Shown one piece after another: positions 55,566-64,000 of a DNA stretch of 64,000 bases. Numbering within the stretch: position 1 is the stretch's first letter; each line of letters begins with the position of its first letter. The stretch lies in NCBI GenBank assembly GCA_030549495.1, contig JAUIRK010000014.1, forward strand, positions 1,026,501 to 1,090,500. The letters are read 5' to 3'. This DNA is from Nectonema munidae (Eukaryota; Nematomorpha; Nectonematoida; Nectonematidae). The notes under the pieces were generated by a model. The model saw only the letters and a program-made list of their open reading frames with translations. It ran no database searches and had not been told where the DNA came from. The translations under genes were made by a program, and so were the position numbers.

Positions 55566-55770
55566 GCTTTATCCTTCATAACTTATACACAATACTGATT
55601 AAAAGCCGTGAAAATTAGAATCAAGAAAATAGATAATTTACAACTGAAAAAGCAAAATAAATATTAAAAAATAATATTGTAAATTTTAAAAGAAAAAATT
55701 AAAGACATTAATTTATTCAATTAAAAATTCGATTTAGGATAACATTCTTTTTAAAATAAAGCATATAACA

Positions 55771-55947
55771 TCAGTCATCAAATTGAACCTTCGCAATGAA
55801 ACATTTAGCAATAGGAATAGCTATTATAAAAAATGACCAACTTTTTACAACAGACCAACAGAAAGGATGATTATAAATTGCTTTAAGGTTTGAACATATA
55901 TCTTTATTACCAGGTTCAGGTTTTTTTTGCCCAATTGGACGAAACAT
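55771..55947 (-). CDS. Possible small membrane protein, 58 residues
   Basis: Starts MFRPIGQKKPEPGNKDICSN, continues LKAIYNHPFCWSVVKSW, then a hydrophobic segment SFFIIAIPIAKCFI (about 38-51) and AKVQFDD before the stop. Proline/lysine-rich N-terminus, one predicted membrane span, short acidic tail. The frame stays open upstream to 56037, but the ATG at 55947 sits where the coding-like composition starts. A GAATAAAT poly(A)-like signal lies downstream near 55713-55720. No family recognised; it may be chance. Confidence 0.3.
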   Translation of the reverse strand: MFRPIGQKKPEPGNKDICSNLKAIYNHPFCWSVVKSWSFFIIAIPIAKCFIAKVQFDD

Positions 55948-56119
55948 TGTGTTAGTTGGAGTTGTAATTTTACAAAAAAAATAATTTAATATTTTTAAAA
56001 AATGATTATTAATTATAAAATTATTATCAAAGTACATTTCTAGCGTAAAATTATTCTATTCATTTTAAGATTAGGTATTCAAGTTAATAAAAAATTATGT
56101 TTCCTTTTCGAAGAACAAT

Positions 56120-56570
56120 TTAACTGGTTTTACAGTTAGCAGCTTTGAAGAGTTATCGGTTTCCAATTTTTTACAAAAATCCTGGACGGCTGACATGGAC
56201 TTTTGGTACATTTTGGCCCATAGCTCCGAAATGGCTGTGTCGATTTGGATCGAAGTGCCGCCAGGGGGAGGGGGGTGGGTGGTAGGAGTACCCCTAACCC
56301 TCCGATCCCCCTAAAAAATTCCAAAATTTCCTGGTACCTTCTCAGATATTTCCATTCTTATAAACCATCTCAATACTACACGAGTAAGAGGGAAATAACG
56401 ATAGGAGGAGGAGGTACAAGACCACTTCTACCTATACAGTCGAAAAAAATTTCAGTTCTATTTTTGACATATTTGGACCTATGTCTTGAAAAGCAGATAC
56501 GGACGCAAAAAGTCAAAATAATAACGTAAAAAGTATTAGAAGTATATACGAAACATCTATAATAATTCTA
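56120..56570. other. G+C-richer non-coding block
   Basis: Contains CATTTTGGCCCATAGCTCCG, a G-rich tract near 56262-56280, CCCCTAACCCTCCGATCCCC and GGAGGAGGAGG. It looks like part of the repeat family that continues to 58320 rather than a gene. Confidence 0.35.
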
Positions 56571-56859
56571 AGCTATTAGCAAAGATATACGATTTACGAA
56601 TAGTATTATAACGATAGTATATACTAATAGTATAGTAAGTATATACAAATAGTATTACAAATATATACAAAGCCTTTAAAAGACATTCAAAGCTATTACG
56701 GAGATATACGAAATTATTTTACAACTAAGTGGTCTTTAAAGTGGAATCTATCTTGAAAAGTATAAGATATAGGCAAACACTGATTGCAGATCTTGAAATA
56801 GAATGTCCGATTATACTTATATACCGAGTTCCAAAAAAAAATTTGAAAAAATTTTCTCA

Positions 56860-58330
56860 ATACCCCCCTCCTAACTTGGAAAAAAATGTCCGTTTCTGAC
56901 AAAATGTCCTAACTTCTAAACGACAAGTCCAATCTTTCTGAAACTTGACATAGTTGTTGATAAGACATACTCCTCTAATATATCTCATATTTTCGAAAAA
57001 AAATATAAAAAAAATTTCTAAAAAAATGTCCGTTTCTGCAAATCTCTTAACTTCCAAATTACATATCCAATCCTTCTGAAACTTGTCATAGTATTCTTAA
57101 TGCATACTCCTCTCATATTCATGTCTTATTTTGGTCACGTCTTCAAAGTTTTAGGTTTTAGCCCTTTCGGGTCTCAATATCTCGGAAAATATAGGAGCTA
57201 TGAAAAATGGAATGCAGCTTTAGAATCAGCATCCAAAACTACCCCAAAATGCAAAATACCAAACTTATAGACAAAGAGTATCAGAAAAAATAAATAATAA
57301 AATATATAAATTTGGAAAATATGTCCCAAATTCGGGGCTAAAATGTACAACAAGTATAGCTGAAATGGCAAAACTAATAGCAGATTCAAAATCTACACAA
57401 AAAATTGACTCAGAATGCACTAATACAAACTTAATAACAAACATTAGAATATATATAAAAAGTATTCAAAAAGTCAACTCATATAATATATATAACTATA
57501 CAAAGTATAGCGATTAATTAACTTTTTGAAAAAATAATATTCTATAATTCAACAATTATAAAACCAATCTCGTTTAAATTGGTATCAAAATATTCGTCTG
57601 GGTGAGCTCTTTCGAATGATACCAGTTTCAAGTTGATGGACTTATAGTTTGCTTTTTAGAACAAACGTCATTTTCGGACGTTTAAAAACGATTCAGTTTT
57701 GATAAAAATGCTGTCTAAATATGTCTTCTAAATTGAAAAGTTAAAACACTTTCCGATGTAAAATTTAATTCTCTTTCGAATGGCGTAAGTTAGAAGTCTG
57801 TAGGTAGTGTAATTCCAGAGTTATTGCGCTATAAAATTCAAAAATGGTAAAAAATATTAAATTTCAGTTAGGGTAGTGATTAAATCCTAAAGTATCAGGC
57901 CGATTTCTTAGATATTTTAACAGAAGATACATTTAGCCATTCTCTACAACTTTGCAAAGTTGCTGCTATAAACATAAGTACTTTTCATACACTCTCAAAC
58001 TTATGTATATATACGTACACAAATTTTCAATCCTTAATAACTTCGTAATTATAAGAGATATTCAAATTCTAATTGCAGATTCGAAATCTATGCTAAAAAT
58101 TGAGTCAGGATCAACTGTAAAAATTAAAAAAATCCCCCCCCCCCCTTTAGAAAAAAAGTCGGTTATGCAAAATGTCCTAACTTCTAAATTACAAATCCAA
58201 TCTTTCTAAAACTTGCCATAGTTATTCATAAGGGATACTCCTCTCATATCCACGTCTTATTTTAAAAATTCCAATACTTGGAAAAAATGTCCGTAAGAGC
58301 CTAAATCTCCTGTATAATCAAATAAAAAGG
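56860..58330. repeat. Unclassified noncoding repeat family, several internal units
   Basis: Units near 56885, 57030 and 58155 share AAAATGTCCTAACTTCTAAA, CCAATCTTTCTGAAACTTG, CATAGTT and CATACTCCTCTCATAT in the same order. A second motif, GCAGATTC(A/G)AAATCTA, recurs near 57230 (diverged), 57380 and 58075, each time followed by an AAAATTGA(C/G)TCAG-type stretch. No ORF and no transposon protein. Segments of the two unit types alternate. Confidence 0.6.
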
Positions 58331-58679
58331 TCCGTTAATTAAAAATTTCCTGTAGAACAAAATGCAACTTAAAAATAAAACAAGGTAAAATATTTATTGT
58401 TAAGATTTGTTAATTATCCACCTTATCTTGTCATGACTCCAATTGGGCAAGATAGGATAGCCCGCAATTTCATCTTTAACTTCAAACATGTAAATATATT
58501 TTGAATTTATCTATTTCTCGAATATTTTCATAAGTTGTTAACATTCTCTTGTAAACTTGAACTGTTCTTGATTTTTGGTTTTTTTTCTTCATGTATTTGC
58601 TGATAAGGTTCCTATCAAGCCTAACCTTCAGAAACTTTTTGCATAGAGGACTTTCTTCCGATATTCTAGAAATATCTGC

Positions 58680-58982
58680 CTAATTGAAACTACTTGATAA
58701 TAATCGGAAGTGTGGATTTGTAGATGTAGTCGGAGGAGATGGAGATTGATGTTTGGGTGATGTAGTAAATTCTGGAGGAGAAAGGCTGTATAATGATGTT
58801 GAGAGGAATTTGCTTGGAGTTGATACATGTTTAATGGAATTAGTTGAAGGAGGTATTTCACTGAATGGTGAAGCAGAGCGAGATGGCATTGGGGTAAATT
58901 GTGAAAGAGGGTTTGAAGGTGGAGGATGAGATATGTATTGAGAAAGAAATGAAGAGTGGGCATTTTTTTCTAACTTTTGGAG
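58680..58982 (-). other. Ser/Pro-rich 3' exon candidate of the recombinase gene
   Basis: After an acceptor TTTTATTTGTAG the frame LQKLEKNAHSSFLSQYISHP, then PPSNPLSQFTPMPSRSASPF and SPKHQSPSPPTTSTNPHFRL, is open to TAG at 58680. Low-complexity Ser/Pro content implies a disordered tail. Joining it to the exon at 59044-59151 puts a different frame in register, so either a base has been lost or a different splice is used. Confidence 0.4.
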
Positions 58983-60440
58983 CTACAAATAAAAATTTAT
59001 GTATAAATAAAATAACAAGATTTTATAAATAAACTTAATTTACTTTTCTTTTGTTCTTGATAGGATTGTGAAGTTAAAGTAGTAGACCCGGAGGTCATAC
59101 TACTGTCTTCTTTAGAATCATTCTCCAATATTCTAACTTTTTTGCTTGTTTCTAAAAACAAAAATACAAATGTAGATTTGAAAAGAACAAGAACTACTTA
59201 CTTGTTATTTTTTTATAAGGAGTTGTAGATGAGCTAGGCACATTTGTGGCTAGTTTGTCTAAAATAACATTGACCCTCATTTATGAAGTTTGATTTTCCA
59301 ACATCTTATCCGTGTGATCATAATACCTAAAAGAATATAATTAAACAAAAAAAACAAGATAAATTATATACATTTGTTGGGTTTTTTCAGAATGATTCTT
59401 AATTGTTGCCAAATCCCCCAGCTTACCTTCATAGTGATATTTAAAAAATCTGATTAAGGACTTCGTTAGAAGGTGATTAGAAACATTTTTCTTCAAAATA
59501 GCCATTGTGTATCTGTTTAAAAATGACAGTTTATTAACATTTTAAAAAACTAAAAAAATATAATACGTATTGAAGATCCTTCAAACATAACTTGTTGTAA
59601 GCTTTTTAATGGTTTTCATAGAGGCGCACACTGATAGACATCCATGCGATGTCTCTTCTTTCATTCTTGTGAGCATTTACCCTCATAATCAAGTCATCTC
59701 CCTGTACTTTAGCACAATTGAATTCAGAGATGGTCATATTTATGGCCACTCCTACTCTCTGTGCGTTGACAGAGAGAAAATTGATTATCAAGTAATCTCT
59801 GTATGAAACTATGTCTTTGTTTGAGAGGGTTCTATTAAAAGTGGTCATCAAATATGGAACATTGAAATGTTCTTCTAATGAAGATAAAAAGGTTTACAAA
59901 TCTTTGTTATCAAGAACAACTGTCTCAGTCATCATTTCGTGAGACAGGTCAGCTGTTGCTTTCCTTGTTCCTTAAAACATTTAACGTAAATTTTGCATAA
60001 AATTTATAAAAAAAATACCCTTCATGGTTCTGCTAAATAAAACATCAAAAGTTTCAACATCAAAAACAAAATCAGTTGGCAACTGAGTAAATATAATTAA
60101 GTTTTAAAGGCAAAAATATTCGAAAATACTTTAAGCCATTTTTTATTAGGAAAATATTCAATGAACTGAACAAACACCTTACATAGCACTCTATAATTCT
60201 CCTAACGTGCTTTCTTGTTTTGGCGATCAAGCAAACCTGATCCCAAGCATATGTAAACCTTCATTAAAATAATACTAAATAAAAGAAAGACTTACAATTA
60301 AATGGGATTAATTAATATAAGAATTTACCCCATTTATTCGAATCTATTTTAAAGCTTTTATAATAGTGCGAATTGTAAAGGGAGTCCAGATCAACCTCTT
60401 TGGACGACAGAACCCATTCATTCTTGTTTTTATCTTGCTT
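58680..60440 (-). pseudogene. Crypton-like tyrosine recombinase gene, multi-exon, broken
   Basis: Minus-strand exons with good splice sites: about 60440-60340 (WVLSSKEVDLDSLYNSHYYK), 59970 to about 59572 (TRKATADLSHEMMTETVVLD; then DIVSYRDYLIINFLSVNAQR, VGVAINMTISEF, HKNERRD), 59512-59372 (GKLGDLATIKNHSEKTQQM), 59326-59202 (YYDHTDKMLENQTS; KLATNVPSSSTTPYKKIT), 59151-59044 (SKKVRILENDSKEDSSMTSG) and 58982-58680. QRxGxxxNMT carries the catalytic Arg and HSEKTQQMYYD the nucleophilic Tyr region of tyrosine recombinases. The junction AAT|GTATAT to TAG|GTATTA rejoins M-YY exactly. In-frame stops (after LDNKDL, YENH and QTS) and an unmatched last-exon phase show that it is inactive. Confidence 0.65.
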
Positions 60441-60481
60441 TAACCCTATTAGTGACGGCCTATTTTCATTTCCTCAGTGAC

Positions 60482-60530
60482 GGGGGGGGGGGGGGGGGGG
60501 GGGGGGGTGGGGGAGGGGCTATTTTACCCC
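60482..60530 (+). repeat. Long poly-G tract followed by poly-C
   Basis: About 26 consecutive G, then GGGGAGGGG, then a run of about 10 C. It can form a hairpin or quadruplex. Length is uncertain because such tracts assemble poorly. Confidence 0.8.
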
Positions 60531-60579
60531 CCCCCCCTCGGTTTTTCTTCAATGATTGCAAATTTTTACAAAATTTTGG

Positions 60580-60880
60580 CGTGAACCTACTAAATGATTG
60601 ATTGCGAATCTGATCTTGACATTTATTTTTATAAAAATCAATTAAACTTGTCAAAAATTGATTGATATTTGACAGCTCAACTAAAAAAAGAAGCTTTTAG
60701 TTTAAATGGTTATACAAAGTTTTCTATTTATATACACCCGTTTTCATGTATGCTGAATACAATGGTCACGTTTATTTTTTTTTTAAAAATCAATCAAACT
60801 GTCAAAAAATTGATTGACATATGACAGCCAAATTGAAAAAATTAACTCTTTATTTAGGTAGTTATAAAAAGTTTTTTTTT
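60580..60880 (+). repeat. Direct duplication, period 152
   Basis: AAAAATCAATTAAACTTGTC at 60633 and AAAAATCAATCAAACTGTCA at 60785 begin similar blocks (TTGATTGAYATNTGACAGC, then A-rich and GTTATANAAAGTTTT). The copies differ by scattered changes. Confidence 0.7.
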
Positions 60881-61555
60881 AACATTTTTGATTAATTTGT
60901 GACTTTTTTAAAATCGTGGTATTATTGCGGTCAGATATATTGTACTGATTTTTGAACGATTTGTTTTCATGCTATTCTCCAAAGACTATATTCAATTTTT
61001 TTGTTTCACAAATGAATTTATTTCTCTTTGAAGTTTAAATTTTATTTGGAATCTATAATAAAACAAAATTTTTCAGTATCAAAATTTCCAATGAGGCACG
61101 AATACTAATTTTGATACTCATCATTATACTATAAAATTGATTGTATTTATGTTCAAAATTTTTTTTTTAATTTTTAGAGTATAGAATGAAAATTACGTTG
61201 ATTTCAAATGGAGTTTGCATGATTACATCATGTTTTTTAAATATTATATATAATTTTTCAAACTTTAAATATTCCATTTTTATGTGATTACCGATATGCA
61301 AAATTTGGTCTATTTCGGAGGAATGAAGTTATAACTTTTCAAACTTTCTTACATTTGTATATATAAAGTAGGCTCCCTCTTCTTCAGAAAATGCCATCCA
61401 AATTTTGCCAAGGTAACGATGTATATATTGAGAAAAATTATATAGAACTTATACATTTATAAGAGGCATCACTGCATATTTATATTTGAGAGGTTAAAAT
61501 TTAACCATTGACTGTTTGTATACCTCTATAGAGATACCTGATTGGCTCTATAAAA
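60881..61555 (+). other. A+T-rich stretch without gene
   Basis: Nothing recognised. Confidence 0.4.
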
Positions 61556-61559
61556 AGGA

Positions 61560-61990
61560 TTAACTATAGTCGGTACAATAGACACAAGAAGAAAAGGTAT
61601 TCCGCAAAGTATAAAAAGTTTAGATAATAGAGATGAATTTTCTTATAAGTTTTGCTGGGATATAGATAGAAAAATTTTATCAATTCATAGTTGTGTAGTA
61701 TTTTCTAAATCAAAAGAAAAGAAAAATGTATTAGTTTTGACATCCAGACCCCCCCCCCCCTCCTCGCACATTTTAGGAATTACATTAGACGATAAACAAG
61801 TAAACTTGCAATTTAAGTACGATTTTCCAAGGGTGAAACGGATATAGTCGATCACAGAATTAGAAATTATTCCACGAATAGAAAAACAAAAAATGGACAG
61901 TAGCCGCTTTTTCTTATCTATTAGACAGGGCAAGAGTAAATGCAGGTACTATTTTTGCTTTTAATAAAGAGAAAAACCCAAGAAATATAA
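61560..61990 (+). pseudogene. piggyBac transposase C-terminal fragment 4
   Basis: The + strand reads VGTIDTRRKGIPQSIKSLDN, EFSYKFCWDIDRKILSIHSC and KSKEKKNVLVLTSRP, then a run of C and, after frame changes, GETDIVDHRIRNYSTNRKTK and FLIYxTGQE, with IFAFNKEKNPR in another frame. The order matches the end of the piggyBac DDE core (the D-I-V-D motif holds the last catalytic Asp) and the region after it. The N-terminal half is missing. It represents a different piggyBac lineage from elements 1 and 2. Confidence 0.72.
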
Positions 61991-63560
61991 ATTTCTTTTA
62001 AATGTTTTTGAATGGAAATGTTTTTTTGAATCTTAATTATCAAAAAGACAAATTTTCGAATAAAGTTTTTCACTTTTTTTTTAAACTATTTTTATTATCC
62101 TCGACAGTTTTTAATAAAGAGCATTCACTTTTTTTAAATACTGCCAGCAATTATTAATTTTATGCAGAAAACTCATGTTGAGGTGAAAATATTTTTTATT
62201 TTAGGGAAACGATATGACAACCAAATGATTATATATAAAAAACGATCAAATTTTTATTATAAATAAATTATGTTTCAACTTTATCATCTTCGTTCATTTG
62301 TATATTGTTTGATTATATGTATAAAACTTTCTCAAAATGGTCAAACACGAAACTTATTTAAATTGACCGATTCAGCTTGTTTCGAGATATTGTAGAGTGA
62401 ATGAACGTATAAACGAACTGTCTTTCTCCTTCAAATAAAATGATGCGCATCAAAATATGCCTCTACAGAGTCCTTGTTTTGTATTTAATTAATTTCATTT
62501 AAAAAAATCACCTCATTGAATTCGGTATAAAATCCCGTTTTTAGTTCTATATCATTTTCAGTTATATTTTATTTTTATGCAATTTTGTTTTGCCTACTTA
62601 TAATTCTATTTGTTCTGTGACAAAATAAATTACATATACGTATAACTATTTAATCATGAAGTCCTTTATTTCAGTTGACTCAGAAATCACAAGTTGTAAT
62701 TGTTCACAACCATTACTACAACTTTCTTCAAAAGAATTGTGATAGCATATGCACTGATCCAATATTAACTTTTTTCAGAGTAGGACCATTTTATTTTTTA
62801 AGTTTCATTTAAATAGGAAGTTTCTGGATGATAATTGAAACATTTCACTACTGCTATACATTTGGTGTTTATCATACAGTTCACGAAAAAATAGAGTTCG
62901 AACTGTCTTCAAAATGTAAGAAACTGAATTTCAAACAATATCAGTCCTCATTTTGATCAAAATATATAGTAATTCTATAAAGATCCTTCATATCATATTG
63001 TCAAAACAAAAATTTGCAATGAAGATGTCGATCAGTTAGTTGTTTTAACTAGGTTATTTAAATTTGAAAATTAGGAAAATATTTGAAAATGCATAGTTAA
63101 ATCAGATAAAAAAATGAAGTAAATTATCAATTGTAAAATTTAGTTAATTTAATTTGATCAATATTATAAATGTTTTTTAGGTACTTTTTTTCACTTGAGA
63201 ATTTTTTTTATTAACTTTTTGTAACTAGTTCATTCAACTGATTTTTGAGTTAGTATAATTTTATGATAAGCACAAAATAGTTAAAAAAACTTTTTCACTG
63301 CATGTAATTTCAACACAAAATTTAACATATTCACCGTTTTGAAATTATTTTTTTATAAAAAATTCTGTTAAAAGCATATTTATCAACATAAAATTTTTTG
63401 ATAACATCTGAAAAAGTCGATATATCGGGTGATGCGAATAATATTAATGTAAGTTATGCGCAAAAGTGAAGTTTTAATATTGAGAAAGTTTGATGTACTA
63501 TTTTTATCTTTGAAATTCTCAAAATAGAAATTGAACATATGGATAAATGAGATATATTAA
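61991..63560. other. A+T-rich stretch without gene
   Basis: No repeat, RNA gene or coding signal that I can support. Confidence 0.4.
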
Positions 63561-64000
63561 GAAAGTTTTTGAAACTTTCAAACAAGTCATGTTCCAGATC
63601 TTTAAAAAGTTTTGTTCTACAAAAAATAATACTTCAAATCAATAACTCAACATATCTGTCATTGAAAACTGATGGAACAAAAGATATAAATGGAAAAAAA
63701 TGCCTGTCAATTGTAAGTAGTTTAATGGGGTGCTCATTTTCATTGATTCCTTTTCTTTTGTGTAAGGTGTTGAAATTTATGAAAGGAAAGACTGTAAAGG
63801 AAGCATTAATTAGCATGGTCTATCTGAAAGAATGTGATGCTTAATAACCAGGCTTTACAAGTTCACGATAAAGGATAGTTAAAACTTTTCAGTAAACAAT
63901 TCAAAAAATTTATTCCAACAAGATAGACATCACATTATGAAGTTGTTAATTCATTGATAAAAAATTATAGAAAAATAATATCCTCTCTGGAAAAAGTATA
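63560..64000 (+). pseudogene. hAT transposase (DUF659-like) fragment at window edge
   Basis: SNKSCSRSLKSFVLQKIILQ, NNSTYLSLKTDGTKDINGKK then CLSIVSSLMGCSF and FLLCKVLKFMKGKTVKEALI: the S-x-x-x-D-G-T-T/K-D-x-x-G-K pattern is the first catalytic block of hAT transposases with a DUF659 domain. A TAA after KECDA breaks the frame, although coding-like sequence may continue. Cut by the right window edge. Confidence 0.5.

Noticed and set aside
55771-55947. Assignment of the small ORF to the mitochondrial pyruvate carrier
   Set aside because: IYNHP followed by a W-rich hydrophobic stretch recalls MPC2, but the GPKT and FFWAP motifs are missing and the length is far too short.
58628-58963. 111-codon Leu/His-rich ORF
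   Set aside because: A frame shadow of the Ser/Pro-rich exon; its composition (repeated L, H, Q) is an artefact of the shifted frame.
61571-61933. Host gene suggested by a long open frame with KSKEKKNVLVLTSRP
   Set aside because: The order of motifs matches piggyBac transposases, and a homopolymer C run and frame changes break it.

Overview
The window is nuclear DNA of an animal, strongly A+T-rich by eye, with GT-AG introns and a very dense load of DNA transposons. No bacterial gene organisation is present. The repertoire (hAT, piggyBac, pogo/Tigger, Merlin, a Crypton-like tyrosine-recombinase element, an RNase H-bearing LINE, a Penelope-like element and tRNA-derived SINEs) fits an invertebrate. 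I cannot name the species from the sequence alone.

The one clearly intact host gene is a germinal-centre-kinase-type MAP4K of the MAP4K3/MAP4K5 group on the + strand. I could assemble 16 exons between 16054 and 48432. Every junction is GT-AG, all phases agree, and the product is an uninterrupted 854-residue protein: an N-terminal STE20 kinase domain, a linker with an SH3-ligand-like proline motif, and a C-terminal CNH (citron homology) domain. Its introns total about 30 kb and carry most of the mobile elements described here.

Layout. 1-4860: dispersed repeats, a tRNA-derived SINE (minus strand), a G+C-rich coding relic of unknown origin (2600-2990) and a plausible minus-strand exon of an unidentified host gene (3750-3957). 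4860-12480: a decayed RNase H-bearing LINE interrupted by a ZBED5-like hAT transposon with an 8-bp target duplication. 12900-15400: diverged tandem repeats interrupted by a pogo/Tigger element. 16054-48432: the MAP4K gene with, in its introns, a Harbinger-like MITE, a shortened Merlin element with perfect terminal repeats, hAT MITEs, minisatellites, fold-back elements, a nearly whole 3.3-kb ZMYM1-like hAT, a decayed piggyBac and SINEs. 48433-64000: downstream DNA with a hAT MITE, further piggyBac fragments, a broken Penelope-like element carrying MITE insertions, a Merlin-type MITE, an unclassified noncoding repeat family, a multi-exon Crypton-like tyrosine recombinase relic, and a hAT fragment at the right edge.

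Apart from the kinase, the genes here are transposon genes, mostly broken. The most noteworthy signals are the spliced tyrosine-recombinase relic at 58680-60440, the Merlin element and Merlin-type MITE that share terminal repeats and carry precise target duplications, and a SINE 3' module shared by copies with different tRNA-like heads.
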